Assembly: GCA_900544295.1 (NCBI GenBank)
Contig: UQUO01000009.1
Span: 1-64,000 of the forward strand
Source of the DNA: an uncultured Eubacteriales bacterium
GTDB taxonomy: Bacteria > Bacillota > Clostridia > Oscillospirales > Oscillospiraceae
Length of the DNA: 64,000 bases
Reading direction: 5' to 3'
The number at the start of each line of letters is the position of its first letter. Positions within the stretch are counted from its first letter, which is position 1. Both the position numbers and the translations under genes were made by a program. Under the pieces are notes generated by a model. It was given only the letters and a program-made list of their open reading frames with translations. It was not told where the DNA came from and ran no database searches. Shown here one piece after another: positions 44,498-51,837 of this stretch.

Positions 44498-44750
44498 GTA
44501 AAAGTTTTTTGCCCCGCTTTTTTACAAAAAAGCGGGCGGGGTCCAGGGGCGGAGCCCTGGCCGCGCGCCGCCGCGCGCGGAACTTTCTCTTGTGCTAATG
44601 AAGCGCAGGAGGGGGTCAAAGGGGGGACCCTCGCCGGGGGTCCCCCCTTTTGCGCCCGGCGGGGCCGGGCGCAATAAAAATCCCCCAAAAAATCGCTGCA
44701 TCGTGCATGGGATTCCCCCAAAAATCGTGTATTATAGAGTAGAGTAAGGA
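44498..44750. repeat. Composite hairpin region with repeated T6-GCCCCGC arm and direct repeats
   Basis: Between the ComEC-like gene and the sigma factor gene: a palindrome-like arm (44501-44523) identical to the left arm of the terminator at 25816; a hairpin 44618-44650 (AAAGGGGGGACCC against GGGTCCCCCCTTT); and direct repeats TCCCCCAAAAAATCG (44681-44695) and TCCCCCAAAAATCG (44714-44727). No gene is supported here. Confidence 0.6.
44618..44650. terminator. Hairpin upstream of the sigma factor gene, possible terminator
   Basis: 13-bp arms (44618-44630 and 44638-44650) with a 7-nt loop, flanked by A before and T after. It probably stops read-through into the sigma factor gene. Confidence 0.6.
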
Positions 44751-44765
44751 AAGGGGGTGCGCGGC

Positions 44766-45296
44766 ATGGGCGAGAGCGAGATAATAGAACTCATTAGGGC
44801 CCGGGACGAGCGCGGGGCCGAGGAGCTGCTGCGGCATTTCGGCGCGCTGCTGCGCTACGTCATAGCCCCCCTCCTGCCCGACGAGCGCGACCGGGAGGAC
44901 TGCCTCTCGGAGGTGCTCATGCGTATCTGGGACGGCATCGGCGGCTTTGATCCCGCCCGCGGCTCGTGGCGCGCCTACATAACTGCCGCGGCGCGCAACG
45001 CGGCGCTCAACCGCGCGCGGGCAGCGCGCGCAGCCGAGGCCCTACCGGACGGCCCCGCCGCCCAGCCCGGCCCTGAGGAGGCCGTCATCGCCGCAGAGGA
45101 GATAGACGAGCTGCGCCGCGCCATAGCCGCCCTCCCGCCCGGCGAACGTGCGCTCATATACCGCAAGTATTACTATCGCCAACCCACGGCGCAGATAGCC
45201 TCGGAGCTGGGCCTCAGCCCCCGGGCCGTGGAGGGGCGGCTCTACCGCATCAAGAAGCGCCTCGGCGCCGCGCTGGGAGGTGAGCGGAATGGATGA
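44766..45296 (+). CDS. ECF-type RNA polymerase sigma factor
   Basis: This 176-residue protein has the sigma-70 region 2 (ESEIIELIRARDERGAEELLRHF, then DCLSEVLMRIWDGI) and the region 4 helix-turn-helix (SELGLSPRAVEGRLYRIKKRLG), with the short linker of ECF sigma factors and no regions 1 or 3. It directs RNA polymerase to its own regulon. The ATG follows AAGGGGGTGCGCGGC. Its last eight bases overlap the next gene, which encodes a membrane protein that may hold it inactive. The target promoter sequence is not known; direct repeats upstream could be an autoregulation site. Confidence 0.9.
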   Translation: MGESEIIELIRARDERGAEELLRHFGALLRYVIAPLLPDERDREDCLSEVLMRIWDGIGGFDPARGSWRAYITAAARNAALNRARAARAAEALPDGPAAQPGPEEAVIAAEEIDELRRAIAALPPGERALIYRKYYYRQPTAQIASELGLSPRAVEGRLYRIKKRLGAALGGERNG

Positions 45297-46689
45297 AAAA
45301 CGCCTGGACTCTCTGCTTGACGAGGCCGTCGGCGCCGCCCCGCCCGAGGATGTGGTGCGTGCCGTCAGCCCCTGGCGCAAGGCCATGGTGCAGGTGCTCT
45401 GGGGCCTCGGCCTCACGGCCATCACCTTCAACTTCCTGGGCCTCAACTATATCCTGCCCAGCCTGGGCTGCGCGCTCATGCTGCTGGGCTTCCGCACGCT
45501 GAGGGGTGCGAACTGCCACTTCCGCCTTGCCTATCATGCCGCCGCGCTGCGCTGCGCCATGCAGGCCTTAGCCCTCGGCCTCGGCGCCACGGCCATACGC
45601 TCGGAGGAACTGAACGCGGCGCTGACCGTCCTCTCGGCCATTGCCGTCTTCGGCGTCACGCTGGGCTTCTGGCAGGGTCTTATCGCTGCGAAGGCCGCAG
45701 TGGGGCTGGAGCCGCGCGCCCCGGCGGCGGGCCTGCTCATGCTCTGGTACGCCGCCATCTACGTCCTGGCCCTCGCGGCCATGCTCCTGGGCGGCAGTAT
45801 CAGTCTGCTGGGCGTTCTCATGGTCGCCGCCTTCATCGGCATCGTCGTCTCGCTCTCGAAGCTCTCGCGGCAGCTGGACGAGGTGGGCTACGCCATAGAG
45901 GCCGCGCCGGTGCGCCTGACGGACGGGCAGCTGTGCGCGCTGCTCGCGCTCATCGCGGCTGCGCTCATGGCCCTGGGCCTGCTGTGCTTCGGGCATTACC
46001 ACATGGACTGGGAAGAGCAGCCCGCGCGCGGGGAGGAAGCCGCCGCCATCGCAGAAAAGCTCCTCGGCCTGGGCATGCCCGAATATGTCCTCGCGGACCT
46101 GGCGGACGAGGACCTGCTCCTCTGCGCCGAGGCCGAAGCGGTGGACGCGCACGTCGATGAGTTCAGCCTGGACGACGGCTCCGCGCTGCGCAGCACAGGC
46201 GTAGCGGTCCGCATGCCCGAGGAGGAGAGCTGGTACGAGCACTGGCTGCTCATCCAGCACTTCGACTGGCAGGGCGAGGCCAGCTTCCCCGGCACGGAGA
46301 GCATAGTGCTCTGGGCCGCAAACCGCATTTCAAACTGGTGGATAGACCTCAAAAACCCGCCCCACCTGCGCCTGCTCTATACCGAGGACGGCGAGAGCCG
46401 TGTCTCCTCCCCCGCCGTGTGCGAGCCGGGCGACGACGGCTACACCTTCAGCTTCGGCTTTTCCTTCCCGCGCGGGGCGGAGGGCGCGCGCGGCTATGTC
46501 TGCTACAGCATAGAGGCCGCCTCGTCCGTCATGACCATCGTGGACAGCGGGATAAACTACCGCCACCAGGAGAGCCTGCTGCAATACCCCGTCCGCACCG
46601 CACTGGAGGGCGGGCGCGCCTTCTGGCTGGGACAGGACGCGCTGCAGTTCTTCTCCGCGGAGGACGGCGGAGTGGATTTCACAAGCTGA
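45289..46689 (+). CDS. Membrane protein coupled to the sigma factor, possible anti-sigma
   Basis: This 466-residue protein starts with a short polar segment (about 1-28, MDEKRLDSLLDEAVGAAPPEDVV) that could be the sigma-binding part, then about seven hydrophobic helices (35-235), then a C-terminal domain of about 230 residues that is probably outside the cell. I see neither a zinc-binding HxxxCxxC anti-sigma motif nor a protease motif. The start overlaps the sigma factor stop and has GGGAGGTGAGCGGA just upstream. Position and coupling suggest it controls the sigma factor; the sequence family is not one I recognise. Confidence 0.65.
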   Translation: MDEKRLDSLLDEAVGAAPPEDVVRAVSPWRKAMVQVLWGLGLTAITFNFLGLNYILPSLGCALMLLGFRTLRGANCHFRLAYHAAALRCAMQALALGLGATAIRSEELNAALTVLSAIAVFGVTLGFWQGLIAAKAAVGLEPRAPAAGLLMLWYAAIYVLALAAMLLGGSISLLGVLMVAAFIGIVVSLSKLSRQLDEVGYAIEAAPVRLTDGQLCALLALIAAALMALGLLCFGHYHMDWEEQPARGEEAAAIAEKLLGLGMPEYVLADLADEDLLLCAEAEAVDAHVDEFSLDDGSALRSTGVAVRMPEEESWYEHWLLIQHFDWQGEASFPGTESIVLWAANRISNWWIDLKNPPHLRLLYTEDGESRVSSPAVCEPGDDGYTFSFGFSFPRGAEGARGYVCYSIEAASSVMTIVDSGINYRHQESLLQYPVRTALEGGRAFWLGQDALQFFSAEDGGVDFTS

Positions 46690-46722
46690 AAAAAGCCGCC
46701 GCCCCGGCATGGGGCGGCGGCT
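46689..46722. terminator. Terminator between the membrane protein and nitroreductase genes
   Basis: AGCCGCCGCCCC (46694-46705) and GGGGCGGCGGCT (46711-46722) with A-run on the left, so it terminates the minus-strand nitroreductase gene well, and may also stop the plus strand. Confidence 0.82.
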
Positions 46723-46726
46723 GCGC

Positions 46727-47251
46727 TTATTTTATTATGCGGTAGTAGCCCTCTTTCCTCGCTATGGGCTGCGGCTCCGGGCCGTCGGCGTAGCCGAGGA
46801 TACAGTTGCCGACGCCGACCCAGTCACCCTCGACGCCCCACTTCTCCAGCAGGGCCCTGCCCTCGGGCATCTCAAAAACCTCCCGCGCGCGGTTTATCCA
46901 GCAGGAGCCGAGGCCGATCGCGTGCGCCGCATTGAGCATATTCCCCATGACCAGCGAGGCGTCCTGCACGCCGTTGGGGTTGCCTGCCTCGGCGAAGACG
47001 ACTACGACCGTCGGCGCCCCGAAGAAGGGGTCGAAGTCAGCTTTTCCCCAGACGGCGGCGTTCAGGCGGCTCATGAGCGCAATGTCCTGCGCGTTCTGCA
47101 CGGCGACGATGAGCGGCGACTGCGCGCCGCGCGCCGTGGGCGCGTAGGTCCCGGCCCCGAGCACGGCCTGGAGCTCGGAATCCGATATCTGCTCTTTTTT
47201 GTACTTCCTGACGCTGCGGCGGGTCAGGAGGTTTATCATGGCTTCGTTCAT
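46727..47251 (-). CDS. Nitroreductase-family flavoprotein
   Basis: This 174-residue FMN-dependent oxidoreductase has the family start RRSVRKYKKEQISDSELQAVLGAG and the FMN-site segments APTARGAQSP and GLGSCWINRA. It reduces nitro compounds, quinones or flavins using NAD(P)H in known relatives. The ATG at 47251 follows GCGGAGGTGCCGT, so the longer reading (start 47314) is not used. Divergently oriented from the S24-like gene; the intervening 110 bp hold the promoter at 47322. Confidence 0.87.
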   Translation of the reverse strand: MNEAMINLLTRRSVRKYKKEQISDSELQAVLGAGTYAPTARGAQSPLIVAVQNAQDIALMSRLNAAVWGKADFDPFFGAPTVVVVFAEAGNPNGVQDASLVMGNMLNAAHAIGLGSCWINRAREVFEMPEGRALLEKWGVEGDWVGVGNCILGYADGPEPQPIARKEGYYRIIK

Positions 47252-47321
47252 ACGGCACCTCCGCTTTTTAGTTTTTCCCGCCTCCATTTTACACCCGCGG
47301 CGGCGGATTTGCAACGCGGCG

Positions 47322-47350
47322 TTGACAGCCGGGCTCGGGGATGATACGCT
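47322..47350 (+). promoter_or_regulatory. Sigma-A promoter directly before the S24-like gene
   Basis: TTGACA (47322-47327), 17 bp, TACGCT (47345-47350). The ATG at 47361 lies ten bases after the -10 box. Confidence 0.6.
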
Positions 47351-47360
47351 GTCCTGGGTG

Positions 47361-47708
47361 ATGAACTTGGAAAAGCTGTGGGAGGACTACCCCCTGCCCG
47401 AAGGTTCGGAGGCGGACTTTGCCCTGCGCGTGGAGGGTGACGAGCTGGAGCCCTATGTGAGGCCCGGCGGCATCGCGCTCATAAAGCGCGGCGCGGAGAT
47501 ACGCGACGGGGACGTGGGGCTTTTCTTCGCCGGCGGCGACATGGTGCTGCGGCAGTATTGCGAGGACTGGGCTGGGAATGTCTATCTCTTTGCGGTGAAC
47601 CGCCGCCGGAGCGGGCTCGACATCCGCCTGCCCGCCGCCGGGGGCGCGCCGGTCTGCAGCTTCGGCCGCGTCCTGCTGGAGGATGAGGTGCCGCTGCCTG
47701 AGATATAG
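47361..47708 (+). CDS. Stand-alone S24/LexA-type domain without catalytic residues
   Basis: This 115-residue protein has the fold-defining segments of S24 (LexA/UmuD) self-cleaving domains: VEGDELEPYVRPGGIALIKR, then IRDGDVGLFFAGGDMVLRQY, then VYLFAVN. Where active members have GDSM, it has GDEL (E28 in place of Ser), and the catalytic Lys in the VTLKR-type strand is Arg (R64). There is no DNA-binding helix-turn-helix. It should not cleave itself; it could be a dead regulator or a ligand-binding remnant. The start is uncertain (GTG at 47358 is adjacent); ATG 47361 is used. It precedes a NimA-like gene by 10 bp. Confidence 0.7.
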   Translation: MNLEKLWEDYPLPEGSEADFALRVEGDELEPYVRPGGIALIKRGAEIRDGDVGLFFAGGDMVLRQYCEDWAGNVYLFAVNRRRSGLDIRLPAAGGAPVCSFGRVLLEDEVPLPEI

Positions 47709-47718
47709 GAGGTATAGT

Positions 47719-48216
47719 ATGTTCAGAAACATGCGCCGGGGCCGCCAGGCCCTGCCCGAGGCCGAGAGCCTCGCAATACTCGCGCGCGGGAGCCACGGCG
47801 TCCTGGCCGTGCTGGGCGACGAGGGCTGGCCATATGCCGTGCCGCTCAATTACCTCTGGCACGAGGGCTCGCTGTATTTCCACTGTGCCCGCGCCGGACA
47901 CAAGTATGAGGCCGTGAAGGCCTGCCCGCGCGCGTCCTTCTGCGTCGTGGACAGCAGCGAGGTCGTACCGGAGGACTATTCGACGGACTACCGGAGCGTC
48001 ATCGTCTTCGGCCGCGTCCGGGAACTCACGGAGAGCGCAGAAAAGCGCCGCGCAATAGAGCTCCTTGCGCAGAAATTCGCCCCCGATGACAGCGCCGAAC
48101 ACCGCGCCGCCGCCATAGACGGCTATTGGGACAGCCTGTGCGTCCTGGAGCTGCGCGCCGAGCACCTGAGCGGCAAGGAATCCGCCGCCCTAGCCGAAAA
48201 GCGCCGCGGCGAATAA
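47719..48216 (+). CDS. Pyridoxamine 5'-phosphate oxidase-like flavoprotein (NimA-like)
   Basis: This 165-residue protein has the split-barrel flavin fold: GSHGVLAVLGDEGWPYAVPLNYLWHEGSLYFHCARAGHKYEA is the typical FMN-contacting region. Relatives include the nitroimidazole resistance NimA and haem- or flavin-binding proteins. The ATG follows AGGAGGTATAGT. It is in operon with the S24-like gene (10 bp gap) and ends at a good terminator. Resistance to nitroimidazoles is possible but not shown by sequence. Confidence 0.87.
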   Translation: MFRNMRRGRQALPEAESLAILARGSHGVLAVLGDEGWPYAVPLNYLWHEGSLYFHCARAGHKYEAVKACPRASFCVVDSSEVVPEDYSTDYRSVIVFGRVRELTESAEKRRAIELLAQKFAPDDSAEHRAAAIDGYWDSLCVLELRAEHLSGKESAALAEKRRGE

Positions 48217-48228
48217 GCCCGGACAGAG

Positions 48229-48264
48229 CCCCGGACCGTCGTAAACCGACGGCCCGGGGTTTTT
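48229..48264 (+). terminator. Terminator after the NimA-like gene
   Basis: CCCCGG-A-CCGTCG against CGACGG-C-CCGGGG with a short loop and a T-run. Confidence 0.88.
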
Positions 48265-48303
48265 CATGCTATTTTCAACCTCAGCCGCCGGGCGCAAAGC
48301 CCT

Positions 48304-48708
48304 TCACCGCCCGGCCCCCTCGCAGCGGCGTCTGAGGTCGGCCACGAAGCGGGCCTGCTGTTTTTTGAGGTAGGCCTTCACGAAAGGCCGCATGAGCAGC
48401 CGCTTTGCCTCAACGCACTCCGTGAACTCGATCTCCGTCGCGCTGTCCCCGGCCGTAAAAACCCCGCTCCAGTGTCCCGTCATGTTGGCGTTTTCCATGT
48501 CGAACTCCCAGCGCCTGCACGTCTCCATGGCTGTGACCGTAAATGTTGTCGCAATGCCGCCCTTTGCGTACTCGACAAAGCGCCTCTCGTCCAGGATCTC
48601 CGTGCCGCTCAAATCGCTGCGCCAGGAGTAGTCGTCCACCGCCGTGACCACTGCCCAAACTCTCTCGATGGGGCAGTCTATCTTCGCCCTTATGCTTGAA
48701 GTCGTCAT
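48304..48708 (-). CDS. SRPBCC-family (START-like) protein
   Basis: This 134-residue protein begins SIRAKIDCPIERVWAVVTAVDDYSWRSDL, the ligand-cavity start of the SRPBCC/polyketide cyclase-like superfamily, and ends with a long helix (KAYLKKQQARFVADLRRRCE) that closes the pocket. These proteins bind hydrophobic small molecules. The ATG follows GGGGGAAAT. It lies downstream of tRNA-Pro on the same strand, past a terminator and an inverted partial copy of the tRNA. Confidence 0.85.
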   Translation of the reverse strand: MTTSSIRAKIDCPIERVWAVVTAVDDYSWRSDLSGTEILDERRFVEYAKGGIATTFTVTAMETCRRWEFDMENANMTGHWSGVFTAGDSATEIEFTECVEAKRLLMRPFVKAYLKKQQARFVADLRRRCEGAGR

Positions 48709-48734
48709 TTAGATTTCCCCCATCCTCGCGGCGC

Positions 48735-48756
48735 CAAGAGGCCGCTGGTTCAAATC
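48735..48756. repeat. Inverted partial copy of the tRNA-Pro 3' half
   Basis: A 22-bp sequence complementary to the variable/T-arm part of the tRNA-Pro gene (48811-48832), in inverted orientation; pairing continues for 3 bp after one mismatch. It lies between the tRNA terminator and the SRPBCC gene. Confidence 0.85.
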
Positions 48757-48763
48757 GAGTATG

Positions 48764-48793
48764 AAAAAAGAGGAGCCTCAAGCTCCTCCTTTT
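48764..48793 (-). terminator. Terminator of tRNA-Pro
   Basis: On the minus strand GAGGAGC and GCTCCTC (48770-48776 and 48782-48788) form a 7-bp stem followed by a T-run, just past the CCA end. Confidence 0.8.
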
Positions 48794-48795
48794 CC

Positions 48796-48871
48796 TGGTC
48801 CGAGTGACTGGATTTGAACCAGCGGCCTCTTGAACCCCATTCAAGCGCGCTACCATCTGCGCCACACCCGG
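48796..48871 (-). tRNA. tRNA-Pro (anticodon GGG)
   Basis: The 76-nt cloverleaf is on the minus strand and includes an encoded CCA. The acceptor stem CCGGGTG pairs with CACTCGG (one G-U). The anticodon stem CTTGA/TCAAG encloses a loop with GGG. The T-arm GCTGG/CCAGT with TTCAAAT loop is standard. It has its own promoter (TTGCAA/TATTAT, 48889-48917). Confidence 0.96.
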
Positions 48872-48888
48872 GTGTCTTTAGCCTTGTT

Positions 48889-48917
48889 ATAATAGCACAG
48901 CGCGGCGGGGATTGCAA
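48889..48917 (-). promoter_or_regulatory. tRNA-Pro promoter
   Basis: On the minus strand TTGCAA (48912-48917) and TATTAT (48889-48894) with a 17-bp spacer, about 18 bp before the mature 5' end. Confidence 0.7.
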
Positions 48918-48948
48918 GCCTTTTTTTGCCCGCCGCGCTGTTTTTTTG

Positions 48949-50751
48949 TCAGGTCAGCTCGATGCCGTATATCGTCCCGCTGCGATGGCCCACTACCAGC
49001 CAGTTGCCGTACACCGCCGGCGATGCCTCTATAAGGCCGCCCAGGTTCTCGGAGTCCAGCATTTCGCCCGTGCGGGCGTCCAGCAGATAGATATAGTGCC
49101 CCGTCGTGCAGTAGAGCACATACGCGTCGCCGTTCTGGTCGTACACCAGCGTTGGGGTGGACCAGCTGTACACCTGCGTCACAAACTCCCAGACCTGCTC
49201 CCCCGTCTCCTTGTCCAGAGCCACCAGCTTGCCGCCGCTGGCCGTAGGCGTGCGCGCTATGGGGACGTAGATGAGGTCTGAAACGTTCTCCTTGCCGACG
49301 GCAATGCTGCCCTGCGTGCCGCCGGAGAGCTCCGCCACGGAGTAGCACTCGTAGTCCGTCTGCCAGACTATCTCCCCCGTCACCGCGTCTATCTTCCACA
49401 CCGGCACCGTCGCCGTGTTGTAGGAGCGCCAGCCGAGATGGAAGGAGGTGCTCGCGTAGATGTACGGGTGGCCGTCCTCGATCTCCAGCACCGGCGTGCA
49501 GTTCGTGTCGTCCAGGGTGTCCTGCACCCAGTCCACGGTCAGGGTGTCAAGGTCGAGGCAGATGAGATGGCCGCCGTTGTCGGGGCAGATGAGATGGCCC
49601 TGCCAGATGACGGGCGAGGCCTCGAAGCCCAGCCAGTACTGCCCGGTGCTCGCGTAGCGGATGGACTTATAGCGCCACTTTGCCGCGCGCGTCGGATTCA
49701 CGGAGATGGTCCCCGCCTCCTCGTCGTACTGCGTGCCGAGGGTGATGATGTAGATGACGCCGCTCTCGCCGCAGTAGATGAGCTTATCCGTCTCCGCGTC
49801 AATGAGGGGCGCGGAGTCGTACATCGGCCAGCCGCGCAGGGCGAAACCGTCGGCCGCGCCGAACTCGTAGAGGATGGAGAAGTCTATGAGGCTCACCACG
49901 AAGACGTGGGAGGTGCCGTTGTAGCTGTTGTAGCCGCTGCCGACGTAGAGCAGCGGATAGCCCCTCGGGTCCAGGGTGCCTGTGCCTTTGAAGGTAAAGC
50001 CGAGGTTCAGCGAGTCGCGCGTGGGCTTGCCGGTCTCAAGCTCAAGGAAATAGATGTAGCCGTCCATGGCGGGGTATACTACCTCCACGAGGGTTTCCGC
50101 CTGCTTGGCCCAGTCGTACATGTTCATGATCTGCCGCGTCTCCTTGGGCCACTCGACGATGAGGGGCTGGCCCGTCCAGCCGTTGCCGGACCAGAAGGCC
50201 CCGTCGGGCGCCGTGAGGGAGCCGGTCGTGGCAGTCCAGCTCTTGCCGAACTGCTTCTGCGTGATGTTAGCCGTGCCGTAGGCGGCGCTGTCGCGGAAGT
50301 TGTTGCCGCGGAAGGTTATGACGCCGGGCAGGGCGCTGTACTCCTCGGGGTATCCGAAGTAGATGCCCGTGTCGTCCTCATAGCCCTCGGTGACCATTTC
50401 TCCGTCGAGCATGATGCCCGTCTCCTGCAGGTAGTTGCCGGAGGCGGTGCTGTCCACGCTGTGCGGCTCGAAGGGCTCCGGCTCGGGCGTGGAGACGGGG
50501 GTCTCCTCGGGCGCTGGGCTCTCAGTCTCGCCGCCGGGCTCGGGCGTCTCATGCTCGTCCCCGCCGCCCACGGGGGCGGTCACGGTCGGCTCATCCGTGG
50601 GGCCGGGCTTGTCCGCGCGATTGAGCGCTATGTTCTTGCCCACCACGATGCAGAGCACCACGACGAGCAGCGCCGCGATGGAGTACTGCACGACGATCTT
50701 CACATGGCCGGGGTTGTACCTCCGCCTGCCGCGAGTTTGTCTCGTTCCCAT
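48949..50751 (-). CDS. Membrane-anchored PQQ-like beta-propeller protein
   Basis: This 600-residue protein has one N-terminal membrane helix (about 20-42) behind basic residues, a Pro/Glu/Thr-rich linker (50-100), and a body of about eight repeated beta blades. Typical propeller sequences are YIYFLELETGKPTRD, VWKIDAVTGEIVWQTD and LVALDKETGEQVWEF. It resembles PQQ-binding-like quinoprotein propellers but lacks a known active site, so a scaffold or binding role outside the cell is likely. The rhomboid-like gene is 54 bp upstream and may be co-transcribed. The ATG has GGTGGTGGGAAA before it. Confidence 0.82.
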   Translation of the reverse strand: MGTRQTRGRRRYNPGHVKIVVQYSIAALLVVVLCIVVGKNIALNRADKPGPTDEPTVTAPVGGGDEHETPEPGGETESPAPEETPVSTPEPEPFEPHSVDSTASGNYLQETGIMLDGEMVTEGYEDDTGIYFGYPEEYSALPGVITFRGNNFRDSAAYGTANITQKQFGKSWTATTGSLTAPDGAFWSGNGWTGQPLIVEWPKETRQIMNMYDWAKQAETLVEVVYPAMDGYIYFLELETGKPTRDSLNLGFTFKGTGTLDPRGYPLLYVGSGYNSYNGTSHVFVVSLIDFSILYEFGAADGFALRGWPMYDSAPLIDAETDKLIYCGESGVIYIITLGTQYDEEAGTISVNPTRAAKWRYKSIRYASTGQYWLGFEASPVIWQGHLICPDNGGHLICLDLDTLTVDWVQDTLDDTNCTPVLEIEDGHPYIYASTSFHLGWRSYNTATVPVWKIDAVTGEIVWQTDYECYSVAELSGGTQGSIAVGKENVSDLIYVPIARTPTASGGKLVALDKETGEQVWEFVTQVYSWSTPTLVYDQNGDAYVLYCTTGHYIYLLDARTGEMLDSENLGGLIEASPAVYGNWLVVGHRSGTIYGIELT

Positions 50752-50805
50752 TTTCCCACCACCAGATAGTTTGTATATCAGAGTATGAGTTTCTGTTCCC
50801 GCGTA

Positions 50806-51666
50806 TTACTCCGTGAAGTGTACGTGGTTGTTTATGTGGTCCTGGCAGAAGCAGTGATAGCCCGCGCAGCGTGAGCAGTAGCGGAACTCAAGCTCCGGGT
50901 AATCCGCGTCCGTGCGGCCGCAGACGGCGCACTTGTGCATGTAGTTTTTCTGCTTTGCGTCCTTCTTCATGCGGTGCAGCTCCTGCTGGAAGTTCACCGT
51001 TTTGCGCCGCGCAGCGCGGGGGCGGAACAGGCCGCCCAGCGTGCTGCCGAAAAAGAGCAGGTAGTTCAAAATGGCGATGACCGGCATGATGCCCAGCAGT
51101 TTCAGGGTTCCGGGCAGGCTGATGAGCCCGTCCAGGATGCTGTAGGCGAAATAGGCCGCATCCAGCCAGGCCAGCCACTTCATCTTGAGGGGGATGAAGA
51201 AGAAAAGCAGCACCATGTTGTCCGGATAGAGAGTTGCAAAGGCGAAGAAAAGCGAGTAGTTGATGTATACCGTGGACAGCGGCACCGGCAGGCCCGCGGC
51301 GAAGTAGACGATGAAGCCATAGACGATGGTGAGCAGCATGCCGGAGAGGTAGAAGATGGTGAAACGCCCCGCGCCCCACTCCCGTTCCAGCACGGAGCCG
51401 ACAAAATAATAGAAGTACAGGGAGATGAGCAGCCAGATGCCGCTGTTTGTAGGCACAAAAACGAAGGTCACGAGCCTCCAGATCTGCCCGTGCAGTATCG
51501 CTGTGGGGCTGAAGGACAGCAGGCCGAGGAGCTGCCCGCTGCGGTCCATCATACTCAGCAGCCAGACCGCCGCCGTGCCTATGACGATGATGAGCATGAG
51601 GTTCCTCACGCCGAACCTGGGGTGCCGGTAGCAGAACATGTCGATTTTTTTCATAAGGCCGGGCAT
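50806..51666 (-). CDS. Rhomboid-like membrane protein with zinc-ribbon tail and no catalytic motif
   Basis: This 286-residue protein has the rhomboid-type helix start ILHGQIWRLVTFVFVP (H59, W63-R64-L65) and about six helices up to residue 210. The catalytic GxSG of rhomboid proteases is replaced by INYS (N136, S138) and I see no catalytic His in the last helix, so it is probably inactive. The C-terminal cytosolic tail (240-286) has C246, C249, C264 and C267 plus further Cys/His residues (C272, C274, H277, H281, H283), a zinc-ribbon-like array. The ATG at 51666 follows GGAGGTAGATAT. Confidence 0.75.
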   Translation of the reverse strand: MPGLMKKIDMFCYRHPRFGVRNLMLIIVIGTAAVWLLSMMDRSGQLLGLLSFSPTAILHGQIWRLVTFVFVPTNSGIWLLISLYFYYFVGSVLEREWGAGRFTIFYLSGMLLTIVYGFIVYFAAGLPVPLSTVYINYSLFFAFATLYPDNMVLLFFFIPLKMKWLAWLDAAYFAYSILDGLISLPGTLKLLGIMPVIAILNYLLFFGSTLGGLFRPRAARRKTVNFQQELHRMKKDAKQKNYMHKCAVCGRTDADYPELEFRYCSRCAGYHCFCQDHINNHVHFTE

Positions 51667-51785
51667 ATATCTACCTCCATGGGATGATTGCCGAGCGGCA
51701 TACCAATATATATTACCACACTTTGCTTCACAAATAAAGGGCGAAAAAAGTCGTATGGGAGCAGACGGCGGCAGAGCACAAAATG

Positions 51786-51814
51786 TTCCTTCCCGCGCGC
51801 CGCTGTGTTATAAT
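51786..51814 (+). promoter_or_regulatory. Promoter of the DUF2461 gene
   Basis: TTCCTT (51786-51791), 17 bp, perfect TATAAT (51809-51814) preceded by TGT, an extended -10 element. Confidence 0.75.
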
Positions 51815-51837
51815 ACCCCGGAGAGGAGGCGCATATC

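Noticed and set aside
48410..48865. Open frame spanning tRNA-Pro
   Set aside because: It overlaps the tRNA, its terminator and the SRPBCC gene in another frame and has no domain.
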